Shown: positions 8,273-17,627 of the stretch, piece after piece
Position numbering within the stretch: the first letter of the stretch is position 1
How the letters are laid out: the number at the start of each line of letters is the position of its first letter
Notes under the pieces: generated by a model
The model's input: the letters and a program-made list of their open reading frames with translations, nothing else
Databases searched by the model: none
Told to the model about the DNA's origin: nothing
Assembly: GCA_963747315.1 (NCBI GenBank)
Contig: CAVVEQ010000014.1
Location: forward strand, 1-64,000
Direction: 5' to 3'
DNA length: 64,000 nt
Source: CAVVEQ01 sp963747315
GTDB lineage: Bacteria > Chloroflexota > Anaerolineae > Anaerolineales > Anaerolineaceae
Program-made: the position numbers and the translations under genes

Positions 8273-10160
8273 CTACCGGTTAATGATATAGAATTCCTCT
8301 GGAATGAATTTATCGGTCGAAAAGATCCAGGTAAATTCACCTGTTTCAACACCGAATTTAATCCTTTCCTGAACTTCTTCAGTAGCGTAATTCGGGACAA
8401 GGAGAAAACCAATACCATCCTGTTTCAGCGCCCACTCAAAATCTTTCAGATCATTGAATCCAAAGTGAATCTCCCGCCCTTCAAAGCCCGGCAAAAATCC
8501 CACTGGGTAATTCGTTAATATTTTTCCTGGAAATGGGTTGGCACCTCAAAAATTCGTACAATTTCTGATTCAAATCCGGATTTAGGACCTGTTTCTGCAG
8601 GGCTTCCTGTTGCTGGAACAGGCGTGCGGAAGGAACTAGTGAATGCCACTACTCAAGCTACCAGCGCGGCAACAATCACCACAACCCCAGCCCATCGCAA
8701 TCGGTGCCTGCCAATCAGCCTGTCCCAGAGCTCGCAAAACCATGTCAGAGTACGCCTCAAGTGATACCCCGACTGCCAACGCGAAGAACGGCCAGACCAG
8801 GGTTACATTGCGTACATCATAGCCTGCGTACCCTGCCCAAAGCACCGTGAATGGTAGAACGATTAATAACATTATCCAACGAATGGCTGGCTCCACAAGA
8901 AAAAGCGCAGGAAGCAGAAACAGGAAACCGAATCCATACTTCCCAAGGGAGAGCAATCCTGTTGTGATTTTCCCCCATAAATCTGTGGCTATCCGAATGT
9001 GGCGCTTGTATGGCTACCGGGATTAATACATGGGAGATTTCAACTGCCTGCATTGATCTGGTAAAACTTCAACAAGTACCAGGGAACCACGATTATCGCA
9101 ACCGCAAGGATCCCTATAAGAACGATTTTGGTTGCTTTTTATCAACCGGAGGATTTTTTGCCACCCGTATATCAGGATGACCAGGATTGGATAGACCGCA
9201 AGCAGGTACAGATCCTGCCTGCTTCGTGATCGCTGCCCCGCGGCAAAGACGAAATCCGAACGATGATGGTCAGTACGGTTTTGCGCTCTGTTCCAGCTCA
9301 GCCTGGATTTCAACAGTGCGTAAACCGCTAAAAACGCGAAGAATGCCAGGGGGATATCCATGTACCCATCGGTAATATATTCGCCCACGAAATGCTTTAT
9401 GATCAGGTATACGATCTCCACTCCCAGAAGGATGCCAAAGCTGGGTTTTTCTAGTCCCGAGGTCCAAAAACATCAGCATGATAAAGTCAGAAAGAGCGGC
9501 ATCAGGGATTTCGCGAAGAATTGAATGTTTATCGAGCCCGTGATCACGTACGTGAGCGAGAACATTGTTGGTCCAAGTTGTGGATAATCTTCGGTGCCCA
9601 CGGGAATGAATTACGCTGCCCATTCTGTCGCCCACTGGTTCCAGCTGACGATCGCATCATATGTGTTGAACACGGTCGGAATATTGTCCAAATTATGATC
9701 CGACCCATATGTACCAGTGCCGTGATCGCGATGAAGGCAGTCACGATCAGGGCATATTTACGTAGCAAGACTGATCAGACTATTGTCCGGTTCCGGAAGT
9801 ATTATTTGTCATGAAAGCAGTTTGCCATCGGTTTCCATAACTTTGAGAATGTTCCGCGGACTGGGGATTTATCTCCCTCCGATAAAGGTAAATCATCGCG
9901 GAGACTTCGATGAGTAAGACTGCAATAATGACCGGTTGAAAGTAGAACCGTAGTGTGGTCAGAAGAAAAACAAGTAAATAATTTAATACCAAACTGAATC
10001 CAACGATAAAAACAAACCGCTGAAGTAACCCCCCTCCTGGTTTTAGTAATCTCAGCCCCAGAATCCCAGGCAGAAACAAGATTTGCACAAGGAAAGGACG
10101 TCCCAATAAGATCAAATTTATGCGCTCCCATATTGAAGTATGACCAAATAATTTTATCAT
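8273..10160 (-). pseudogene. Polytopic membrane protein, glycosyltransferase family 39/ArnT-like, heavily frameshifted
   Basis: Pieces in alternating minus-strand frames read as one protein of about 620 residues: N-terminal hydrophobic helices (10160-9780), a helix 'ALIVTAFIAITALVHMGRII' followed by a luminal 'TYDAIVSWNQWATEW' (about 9770-9600), 'YITDGYMDIPLAFFAF', further helices (9420-8640), and a soluble C-terminal tail from 8503 to the stop at 8273. The 'YDAIVSWNQWA' loop carries the acidic residue expected in GT-C glycosyltransferases. I count at least seven breaks plus stops, the densest damage in the window. Either this is a genuine decaying gene or a low-quality part of the assembly. 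It is divergent from rpsB. No clear ribosome binding site precedes 10160. Confidence 0.55.
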
Positions 10161-10200
10161 GCGAAATTCAACAGGATTTTCACTCTGTTTGACTTAGGTG

Positions 10201-10209
10201 TGGTATACT
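10201..10209 (+). promoter_or_regulatory. Extended -10 promoter for rpsB-tsf
   Basis: TGGTATACT with TGG directly upstream of TATACT; no good -35 at 17 bases, in keeping with an extended -10 type. It would give a leader of about 113 bases before rpsB. The leader contains a hairpin TGCCT-GAAA-AGGCA at 10217-10230 and a second one, CCATC/GATGG, around 10258-10273, so ribosomal protein feedback on the leader is possible but unproven. Confidence 0.55.
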
Positions 10210-10328
10210 TGCGCCCTGCCTGAAAAGGCAAATATCCCACACGCTCCCCGACCGACCCTCCGTGCTGCCATCGCGCAGTGATGGGCCGGGATGAAAGGAG
10301 CGGAAGAAAAAACGCAAAGGAGTTCCGT

Positions 10329-11456
10329 ATGTCTTCCGTTATTTCCATGAAGTCATTGCTCGAAAGCGGTGTTCATTTCGGCCACCGCACCAATAAGTGG
10401 CATCCCGCCATGCGCCCCTTCATTTTCACCGAGCGCAACGGCATCCACATCATCGATCTGCAGCAGACGGTCAAGGCCATCAACAATGCCTACAACCTGA
10501 TCCGCGATACCGTCCAGAATGGCGGCTCGGTCCTGTTCGTCGGCACCAAACGCCAGGCACAGGAAACCATCCGCGATGAAGCTCTGCGCGCCGGGCAGCC
10601 ATATGTAACCGAACGCTGGCTTGGCGGTATGATCACCAACTGGAGCACCATCTTCCAGCGCATCATGGAGATGGAGCGCCTGGAGAAGCTGCGCGATTCC
10701 GGCGATATCAAACGCCTTACCAAGAAGGAAGGCCTGATGATTGAACGCCAGATCAACCGGCTTAACCTGCGCCTAAGCGGCGTTCGCAACATGAAGCGCC
10801 TGCCCGACCTGCTCTTCGTCATCGACGTCACCCGCGAAGCCACCGCCGTCCACGAAGCCAACCTGCGCGGCATCCCGGTGATCGCTCTGGTGGATACCAA
10901 CTGCGATCCATCCGACATCGATTACGTCATCCCCTCCAACGACGACGCCATCCGCGCCATCAAACTGCTGGTTGCCAAGATGGCAGATGCCGCCATCGAG
11001 GGTAAATCAATGCGTAAAGATGAAGAACAGGAAGAAATCGGCCTGGTCTCCGAAACTGCGGATATGTCCGCATCTGTTGTCCGCGGACAGGTCGAACTTG
11101 AAGAAGATATCCCCGATGAAGACATCCTCGGCGCTGCCACTTTGGCGAAGCTTGGTCCCCGAAAAGTCGAAGTGACCGAAGAAGAAACTGATGTTTCCGC
11201 GGAGGTTGAAGTCGCCTCTGTTGAACCGGTCTCCGTTGAACAGCCTGTTGTCACCGATGGAGCTCCTTCTATCGAAGAACCTGTAATATCTGAAGAAGCT
11301 GCTCCGGCTGTTATCGAAGTAACCGAAAATAAATCTGCCCGGAAATCGAAAACCACAGATATCGTATCAGAGGAAACTGCTCCGGTTGTATCCGAAGAAC
11401 CCGAAAAGAAACCGGCCCGGAAATCCAAAACTGTACCCACCGCTGAAGCGGAATAA
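10329..11456 (+). CDS. rpsB: 30S ribosomal protein S2 with long acidic/basic C-terminal tail
   Basis: 375 residues. Residues 1-228 are a normal S2: 'LLESGVHFGHRT', 'WHPAMRPFIF', 'LFVGTKRQAQETI', 'ERWLGGMITNW' and 'LPDLLFVIDV'. S2 binds the 30S head-body junction late in assembly. Start ATG 10329 is chosen because 'MSSVISMKSLLESG' fits the family and AAAGGAG precedes it. The last about 145 residues are an extra low-complexity tail rich in Glu, Pro, Val and Ser with two near-repeats that each end in 'ARKSKT'. Usual S2 lengths are 230-260, so the tail is unusual. tsf follows after 25 bases, the classic order. Confidence 0.97.
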   Translation: MSSVISMKSLLESGVHFGHRTNKWHPAMRPFIFTERNGIHIIDLQQTVKAINNAYNLIRDTVQNGGSVLFVGTKRQAQETIRDEALRAGQPYVTERWLGGMITNWSTIFQRIMEMERLEKLRDSGDIKRLTKKEGLMIERQINRLNLRLSGVRNMKRLPDLLFVIDVTREATAVHEANLRGIPVIALVDTNCDPSDIDYVIPSNDDAIRAIKLLVAKMADAAIEGKSMRKDEEQEEIGLVSETADMSASVVRGQVELEEDIPDEDILGAATLAKLGPRKVEVTEEETDVSAEVEVASVEPVSVEQPVVTDGAPSIEEPVISEEAAPAVIEVTENKSARKSKTTDIVSEETAPVVSEEPEKKPARKSKTVPTAEAE

Positions 11457-11481
11457 TTTTTACGATACAGAGAGAGCAAGA

Positions 11482-12096
11482 ATGCAAATTACCACCGAAA
11501 TGATCAAACAGCTGCGCGAGACCACCGGCGCAGGCATCCTCGATTGCCGCAAGGCACTCGAATCCTCGAATGGCGATATTGACCAGGCCATCGACTTCCT
11601 GCGCGAGAAGGGGCTGGCTACAGCCGCCAAACGCTCCGACCGCCAGGCCTCCGAAGGCGTGGTGGAGCTCTATTCCCACGGCGGTGGTCGGGTGGGTGTG
11701 ATGGTGGAGGTCAACTGCGAGACCGATTTCGTCGGCCGCTCGGAGGCCTTCCGCAACCTGGCCCACGAACTCGCCTTGCAGATCGCGGCCGCATCCCCAC
11801 TCTACATCAAAGAGGAAGATATCCCCGCCGAGGTGATCGAACACGAGACCAAGATCGCCACCGCCAAGGCTCGCGAGGAAAAGAAACCTGAAGCGATCAT
11901 CCCCAAGATCGTGGAGGGCTCGCTCAACAAGTATAAAGATGATACTGTTCTAATGCGCCAGGCTTATATCCGAGACGAAAGCATCAATATCCAGGCGCTG
12001 ATCAACCAGAATGTCGCCGCAATTGGAGAAAATGTGATCGTACGCCGTTTCTCCCGTTACGCCCTCGGCGAAACATCGGCAAGCGAAGAAGCGTGA
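11482..12096 (+). CDS. tsf: Translation elongation factor Ts (short form)
   Basis: 204 residues: N-terminal UBA-like domain with 'LRETTGAGILDCRKAL', then 'VNCETDFVGRSEAF', whose TDFV motif inserts into EF-Tu, and a single core dimerisation region ending 'IRDESINIQALI'. EF-Ts recycles EF-Tu-GDP. It is shorter than the E. coli protein (about 283) and matches the short forms of Thermus and Chloroflexota. ATG 11482 is preceded by AGAGAG. Co-transcribed with rpsB and ended by the terminator at 12102. Confidence 0.97.
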   Translation: MQITTEMIKQLRETTGAGILDCRKALESSNGDIDQAIDFLREKGLATAAKRSDRQASEGVVELYSHGGGRVGVMVEVNCETDFVGRSEAFRNLAHELALQIAAASPLYIKEEDIPAEVIEHETKIATAKAREEKKPEAIIPKIVEGSLNKYKDDTVLMRQAYIRDESINIQALINQNVAAIGENVIVRRFSRYALGETSASEEA

Positions 12097-12101
12097 TCCC
12101 A

Positions 12102-12130
12102 AGAGCCAACCGCAAGGTTGGCTCTTTTTT
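12102..12130 (+). terminator. Terminator of rpsB-tsf
   Basis: Ten-base stem AGAGCCAACC / GGTTGGCTCT around a GCAA tetraloop, followed by six T, 5 bases after the tsf stop. Confidence 0.95.
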
Positions 12131-12204
12131 CACTCAGTTCCGGGTAAATTGGATGGAGAATCGGGTTAAAATATTTCAAACAACAAAGAAAACAAGGAGC
12201 TCTT

Positions 12205-12924
12205 ATGCAGCCTTTAAAATATCACCGGGTACTGTTGAAGCTGAGCGGAGAAGCGCTTGGCAATGACGACGGAGAGGGTATCAACGCGAAAAAGGCCCAG
12301 AATATCGCCCACCGGGTGAAGGAGGTGCGCGAACTGGGGGTGGATGTGGCCATCGTGATCGGCGGCGGCAACCTCTGGCGCGGACGGGTGGGCCAGGAAA
12401 TGGGCATGGACCAGGCCACAGCTGACTATATGGGCATGCTGGCCACGGTCATAAACGCGCTTGCGCTGATGGACGCGTTGGAAAAAGAGGGTGTGCTCAC
12501 CCGGGTAATGTCTGCCATCGAGATGCGCTCGGTCGCCGAACCCTATATCCGCAGGCGCGCGATCCGGCACCTGGAAAAAGGCCGCGTGGTCATCTTCGGC
12601 GGCGGGACGGGAAATCCCTTCTTTTCCACCGATACCGCGGCAGCCCTGCGCGCCAAGGAGATCGGCGCGGAAGCGCTGATCAAGGCTACCAAGGTGGATG
12701 GCGTTTACGACAGCGACCCCAAGCACAACAAGGACGCCAAGAAGTTTGACCATCTCACCTACATCGAAACCATCAACCTCAAACTCGCTGTCATGGATAG
12801 CACCGCGGTGACCCTGTGCATGGAGCACAACCTGCCCATCCTCGTGCTCAACCTGTGGGATGAATCCGCCCTGCAGCGCGCCCTGGTGGGCGAGCATGTG
12901 GGCACCATCGTCAGCGACGGGTAG
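12205..12924 (+). CDS. pyrH: Uridylate kinase
   Basis: 239 residues of the amino acid kinase fold: 'LLKLSGEAL' (phosphate loop), 'VIGGGNLWRG', 'MGMLATVINALAL', 'FGGGTGNPFFSTDTAA' and 'KATKVDGVYDSDP'. UMP kinase phosphorylates UMP to UDP in pyrimidine nucleotide synthesis, is hexameric and usually GTP-activated and UTP-inhibited. AAGGAGC at 12194-12200 precedes ATG 12205. It stands where frr would normally follow, but here an ICMT-like gene follows instead. A TAAAAT at 12167-12172 could be its own -10. Confidence 0.97.
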   Translation: MQPLKYHRVLLKLSGEALGNDDGEGINAKKAQNIAHRVKEVRELGVDVAIVIGGGNLWRGRVGQEMGMDQATADYMGMLATVINALALMDALEKEGVLTRVMSAIEMRSVAEPYIRRRAIRHLEKGRVVIFGGGTGNPFFSTDTAAALRAKEIGAEALIKATKVDGVYDSDPKHNKDAKKFDHLTYIETINLKLAVMDSTAVTLCMEHNLPILVLNLWDESALQRALVGEHVGTIVSDG

Positions 12925-12930
12925 AAAACC

Positions 12931-13410
12931 ATGAAAACCAGCCTTAAGTCAGCCCTTCTCACCACCCTGGTGCTTGGGATCGCCGAAGTCCTGATCCCCT
13001 GGCTGCTGATCAATAATGGGTTGGCTGCCTGGCCCCCTGCGCTGAATTTGTTTTCGGTGTTGGGGGTTTTCTTTATCCTGGTGGGGCTTCCCATCCAGAT
13101 CTGGGTGGCCTGGATATTCGTGAAATTCGGCAAGGGAACCCCCGCACCCTTCGACCCACCCAGGGAATTCGTCGCCACCGGGCTATTTCGCTTCGTGCGC
13201 AACCCGATGTACTATGGGGGCTTATGCGTCCTCACCGGCTGGGTGCTGCTCACCCGCTCGATGTGGATGTTTGCGTATTCGGCCCTCCTCATCACCGCCA
13301 TGCACCTTTTCACGGTTCTGGTGGAGGAACCGCAGCTAATAAAGCGGTTTGGTAAACCTTATGAGGAGTATCTCCAGCGGGTTCCCCGGTGGATCCCCAA
13401 GTTTAAATAA
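12931..13410 (+). CDS. Isoprenylcysteine carboxyl methyltransferase (ICMT)-like membrane methyltransferase
   Basis: 159 residues with four hydrophobic segments; the C-terminal half carries 'GLFRFVRNPMYYGGL' and 'EEPQLIKRFGKPYEEY', the SAM-binding pattern of the ICMT/PEMT family of integral membrane methyltransferases. Bacterial members have varied and mostly unknown lipid or small-molecule substrates. It starts 6 bases after pyrH, so it is co-transcribed with it. Its stop is directly followed by the promoter of the T-box leader. Confidence 0.85.
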   Translation: MKTSLKSALLTTLVLGIAEVLIPWLLINNGLAAWPPALNLFSVLGVFFILVGLPIQIWVAWIFVKFGKGTPAPFDPPREFVATGLFRFVRNPMYYGGLCVLTGWVLLTRSMWMFAYSALLITAMHLFTVLVEEPQLIKRFGKPYEEYLQRVPRWIPKFK

Positions 13411-13421
13411 ATTGGTATTCC

Positions 13422-13449
13422 TTGACAGTTGTTCTTTTTCAGAGATAAT
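13422..13449 (+). promoter_or_regulatory. Promoter of the pheST T-box leader
   Basis: -35 TTGACA at 13422-13427 and -10 GATAAT at 13444-13449 with 16 bases between. The predicted start, near 13456, is just before the first Stem I base pairs at 13461. Confidence 0.75.
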
Positions 13450-13455
13450 TGATTT

Positions 13456-13733
13456 CATAACGGCTCTGACGGCGGAAAGTAAGCCAGCGGAAGCGACAGG
13501 GAGGCGGCGGCATGGATTGAGACCCCCGCCCGGGATAACCTGGCTGAAGTTCCCGCCCGAGCCGACCGGGTGATCAAGGCTCACTAGCCCGGTCCGCAGG
13601 CGCAGCGTTACAGGCGTGGCCGGATAAATAAGATCGATCCGGGTCGAGCGGGTTGCGCGGTTTATGCGTGCAGCCAATTTGGGTGGTACCGCGGAATCAA
13701 TCCCGTCCCGAAATTGGGCCGGGATGTTTTATT
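13456..13733 (+). ncRNA. T-box riboswitch (tRNA-Phe) upstream of pheST
   Basis: The T-box core TGGTACCGCGG is at 13684-13694; its TGGT would pair with the ACCA end of uncharged tRNA-Phe. Stem I can be drawn: CGGCTC 13461-13466 with GAGCCG 13559-13564, GGCGG 13471-13475 with CCGCC 13553-13557, and AGCCA 13482-13486 with TGGCT 13541-13545. The internal loop has AGTA (13478-13481) opposite GAA (13546-13548), the loop-E pattern of specifier loops, followed by TTC at 13550-13552, a Phe codon and the likely specifier. An AGCGA bulge candidate is at 13492-13496. The leader ends in a terminator, so low charging of tRNA-Phe should permit read-through. The exact specifier register (TTC versus the overlapping GTT) is inferred from the downstream gene. 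Confidence 0.93.
13700..13731 (+). terminator. Regulated terminator of the T-box
   Basis: ATCCCGTCCC (13700-13709) pairs with GGGCCGGGAT (13716-13725) around a six-base loop, followed by GTTTTATT. The 5' arm of this stem overlaps the sequence that would pair with the T-box bulge region in the antiterminator. Confidence 0.88.
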
Positions 13734-13748
13734 GTGGAGGAAAAGACC

Positions 13749-14789
13749 ATGACAGATGAGAACCCCATCAACCGCCTGGATGAGATCGGGCGCAAGGCGC
13801 TGGAAGCGCTGGCAAAGGTCAACGAAGCCAGTGACCTGCAGCGCTGGAAGACCGAGAACCTTGGCCGCAGCGCACCGGTGATGGAGATCTTCTCCCATCT
13901 CACCGGGTTGGAAGCCGCCATGCGCCCCCTGGTGGGGCAGGCCGCCAACCGCCTGAAACAGCAGCTGGAACTAGCTTATGCCCAGCGCGAGGCGGGCGTC
14001 AAATCAGAAGCCCTGCAGAACTCCCTGGAAACCGAAAAGCTGGATATCAGCCTCCCCGGGCGTGAACCCCTGATGGGAAGGCTGCACCCCATTACCCAGA
14101 CCCTGCACCGGATCATTGATGTCTTCTCCGGTATGGGCTTCCAGGTCTATCGCTCGCGCGAGGTGGAGACCGATGAGTTCAATTTCGGCTTGCTCAACAT
14201 CCCCCCCTACCACCCCGCGCGGGATATGTGGGATACCTTCCACACCACCACGCCGGGGGTGATGCTCCGTCCGCACACTTCCCCGGGCCAGATCCACGTC
14301 ATGCGCCAGTTCTGCCCCGAGCCCATCCGCGCCATCCTGCCGGGCATGTGCTACCGTTACGAGCAGATGGATGCCCGCCACGAGAGCCAGTTGATGCAGG
14401 TGGAGGTGCTTGCTGTCGGTAAAAATATTTCGCTTGGTGACCTCAAAGGCACCCTGCAGGAATTCGCCCGCGGAATGTTCGGCGAGAAGGTTCGCACGCG
14501 CTTCCGCCCATCCTTCTTCCCCTTCACCGAACCCTCGGGGGATGTGGAGATCGAGTGCTTCATCTGCGGCGGCAGCGGCTGCCGGGTCTGCTCCCAGACC
14601 GGCTGGCTGGAGATCCTCGGCTGCGGGATGATGCATCCCACCGTGCTGCAAAATGGCGGGTACGACCCCGAGATCTATTCCGGGTTTGCCGCCGGCATGG
14701 GTGTAGAGCGCATCACCATGCTGCGTCATCGCGTGGAGGAGATTCGGAATTTCTACGGTAACGATATCCGCTTCTTGGAGCAGTTCTAA
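13749..14789 (+). CDS. pheS: Phenylalanyl-tRNA synthetase alpha subunit
   Basis: 346 residues: N-terminal coiled-coil arm, then class II core motifs 'HPITQTLHRIIDVFSGMGFQ', 'TDEFNFGLLNIP', 'RDMWDTFH', 'LLRPHTSP'-type motif 2 (here MLRPHTSP) and 'GFAAGMGVERITML' motif 3. It forms an alpha2-beta2 enzyme with PheT and holds the active site. ATG 13749 follows GTGGAGG (13734-13740); the reading frame is open further upstream, but that region is the T-box. The stop overlaps the pheT start (TAATGA). Confidence 0.97.
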   Translation: MTDENPINRLDEIGRKALEALAKVNEASDLQRWKTENLGRSAPVMEIFSHLTGLEAAMRPLVGQAANRLKQQLELAYAQREAGVKSEALQNSLETEKLDISLPGREPLMGRLHPITQTLHRIIDVFSGMGFQVYRSREVETDEFNFGLLNIPPYHPARDMWDTFHTTTPGVMLRPHTSPGQIHVMRQFCPEPIRAILPGMCYRYEQMDARHESQLMQVEVLAVGKNISLGDLKGTLQEFARGMFGEKVRTRFRPSFFPFTEPSGDVEIECFICGGSGCRVCSQTGWLEILGCGMMHPTVLQNGGYDPEIYSGFAAGMGVERITMLRHRVEEIRNFYGNDIRFLEQF

Positions 14790-17336
14790 TGAGAATACCA
14801 CTTTCCTGGCTTAAAGAGTTTGTGGACATTGACCTCTCACTTGGAGGATACCGCCCGAGCGCTGCTTTCCGTGGGGCTGGAGGTCGAGGATATTACCGTG
14901 GTCGGTCTGCCTTTCACACCGCCCGGCGAGCACGACCGGCGCGATTTCCGCATATCCGGGCTCACCTGGGAGCGGGATAAGTTCGTCACCGCCGCGATCC
15001 TGGAAGTGCTGCCGCACCCCAACGCCGATCGGTTGGTGCTCTGCAAGCTGGATGATGGCGGCGCGGAGCCGCTTACCATCCTGACCGGTGCGCCGAACCT
15101 CTACGAATTCAAGGGCAAAGGACCCCTGCCCATGCCGATCAAGGTTGCCTACGCCCGCGAAGGCGCCCGGCTCTACGACGGCCACCAACCCGGGCTCGTG
15201 CTCACCACCCTCAAGCGGGCAGTCATCCGCGGGGTGGAATCCTTCTCCATGGTCTGTTCCGAAAAGGAGCTTGGCATCTCCGAGGAACACGAGGGCGTCA
15301 TCCTCCTGGATACCGATGCCCCGGTGGGTGTGCCGCTCATGGATTACATGGGTGATGCGGTTTTCAACCTCAACATCCTTCCCAACATGATCCGGGATGC
15401 CAGCGTGCTCGGCGTAGCCCGCGAGCTTTCCGCACTGCTTGGGAAACCGCTGCGAAAACCGGTTACCACTTTGCCTGCCGTTGGAGATTCAGTGGAGGGA
15501 AAAGTTGCCATCCAGATCACCGAACCAACGCTCAACCCGCGCTTTGTGCTTGGCCTGGTGCGCGGGGTCAAACCCCAACCCAGTCCCTACAAGGTCCAGA
15601 TGCGTCTGCGCCTGGCCGGCATGCGCCCGATCAACAGTATCGTGGATGCCACCAACTACGTCATGCTGGAGGTGGGCGAGCCATTGCACGCTTTTGATTA
15701 CGATGTTCTTGTGAAGCGTGCCGGAGGGAAAAGCTCCCACCATCATCACCCGCCCGGCGAAGAAGGGTGAAAAACTGACCACCCTGGATAATGTCGAACG
15801 CGAGCTGGATGATTTCACCGTCCTGGTCTGCGATACCGCCGGGGCGCTTTCCCTGGCCGGGGTGATGGGCGGGCTGGAATCCGAGGTGACAGAAACCACC
15901 ACCAATGTGCTTCTGGAGGGGGCTTCCTGGAACTTCGTCAACACCCGCCGCACGGTTTCGGCGCAGCGCTTGAATTCCGAGGCTGCCTACCGCTTTGCCC
16001 GCGGGGTGCACCCTGCCCTGGCCGAATTGGGCGTGCGCGTGGGGCTGGACCGTATCGCCGCCTGGAGCGGGGGTGAGATCGCCCAGGGGCTCGTGGATGA
16101 ATACCCGCAAAAAGAGATCGACCCCGTTGTAACCATCACCCACGCGGAGATCACCCGCCGCCTGGGGATGGAGGTTGATCCAAAGCGGATCATCTCCCTT
16201 CTTCAAGGGTTGGAATTCGGGGTCACGCTTGAAGGGGATACCTTCACCATCCAGACCCCGCCACATCGGCTGGATATTCACCCGGGCGTGATCGGCAAGG
16301 CGGATATCGTCGAAGAGATCGCCCGCATGGTCGGGTTCGATAATATCTCCGCCACCCGTCTGGCTGAGCTGATGCCGCCCATTCACCCGCAGCCACTGGC
16401 AGATGCGGAGGAGAAGGTCCGCAATACGCTTGTCCGCCTGGGCCTGCAGGAGATCATCACCTACCGCCTGACGGAGCCTTCCGCTGAAGCTCGCCTCACC
16501 CCGCCCGGATATCGGATGCCGCACCCGGACCCTACCTGGGCGTCCGCAACCCGCTCACACCCGAGCGATCCGTCCTGCGCCGCAGCCTGCTTTCTTCTGT
16601 GCTGGATATCGCCGAACACAACAGCCGCACCGCCCCGCGTCAGTGCCTCTTTGAGATCGGGCCCGTTTTCCTGCCCCGCGAAGGCGAGCCGCTGCCCGAG
16701 GAACCCCTGCGCCTGGCCATTGTCATGACTGGCAGAGCCTATGCCGCAGGTTGGGACCGCCACCAGAAGGCCGAGCTGGATTTCTACGATCTCAAGGGCG
16801 TGATCGAAACCACGCTTTCGGAACTGCACATCCCCTCCATCAAATTCGCACAGGAGGAAGGCACCATCTACCACCCCGGCAAGTGCGCCGCGGTCTTCTC
16901 CGGCGAAACCCACCTGGGCGTTTTTGGCGAGCTGCACCCGCTGGTTAGCGAACGGTTCGACCTGGGCACTGCGCCCGTCATCTGCGGGGAATTCGATCTG
17001 GATGCGCTGCTTCCCCTAGTCCCCGCCCGCCACGAAACCAGCGGAGTACCAATCTTCCCTCCGGTGCTCGAGGATCTTGCCCTGGTGGTGGAGGAATCCG
17101 TCCCCTCCGGTGCGGTGGCGGAGCTGATCCACCAGACGGGTGGCGCGCTGGTCAGCTCGGTGCGCCTGTTCGATGTCTTCCGCGGCGGCCAGGTTGGCGC
17201 AGGCAAGAAGAGCCTGGCTTACAGCATCACCTACCAGGCATTTGACCGCACCCTCACGGATACCGAGGTGGCTTCAGTGCGTCAGAAGATCATTAAGCGG
17301 CTGGAACTTGAACTGAGCGCAACCCTGCGAAGCTGA
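14789..17336 (+). CDS. pheT: Phenylalanyl-tRNA synthetase beta subunit (three frameshifts in this sequence)
   Basis: Starts ATG 14789 overlapping the pheS stop, with 'MRIPLSWLKEFVDIDLSL'. An extra G near 14843 breaks the frame. The second piece (to about 15718) contains the tRNA-binding OB domain ('HPNADRLVLCKLDDGG') and the start of the B3 editing domain. An extra A in the AAAA at about 15731 breaks it again. The third piece has 'GVMGG' and B5 ('THAEITRRLG'). A third break near 16515 is followed by 'GVRNPLTPERSVLRRSLL', the catalytic-like domain, and the C-terminal anticodon-binding FDX domain ('DLALVVEE', 'FDVFRGGQVGAGKKSLAY'). The corrected length is about 849 codons, normal for PheT. All domains are conserved, so I treat the breaks as sequence errors. 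Confidence 0.95.
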
Positions 17337-17382
17337 ACGAATCGGAAAGGCTTCACTTTTCGCAGCAACCAGGTTTTTTTAC

Positions 17383-17414
17383 ACCCCGGAGGATAATTGA
17401 TCCATCCGGGGTTT
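17383..17414 (+). terminator. Terminator of pheST
   Basis: ACCCCGGA 17383-17390 pairs with TCCGGGGT 17405-17412, extended inward by GGAT/ATCC with one bulged base, then TTTTC. It is the only recognisable element between pheT and the next gene at 17628; the rest of that gap (17415-17627) shows nothing else I can support. Confidence 0.7.
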
Positions 17415-17627
17415 TCATATATTTATAAAAATACCTCCGGTGAAATTCTATCCCGACTCCATGAATCCAACGGGGTTCGGCAACATGCTGGCGGTCAACC
17501 GCGCTGATAGTCTTTGATAGCTTTCAGATAGTTACTGAAAACCAAACCGGCGTAAAACTAAATCAGATTTATATATTCTCCCCGGATCTCTCGGCACAGG
17601 ATTGACCCTTGCCGTAAAAGGATAGTA

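Noticed and set aside
10278..10328. Earlier start for rpsB at 10278
   Set aside because: It would add 17 residues not found in S2 and would remove the structured leader; AAAGGAG directly before 10329 fits the normal start.
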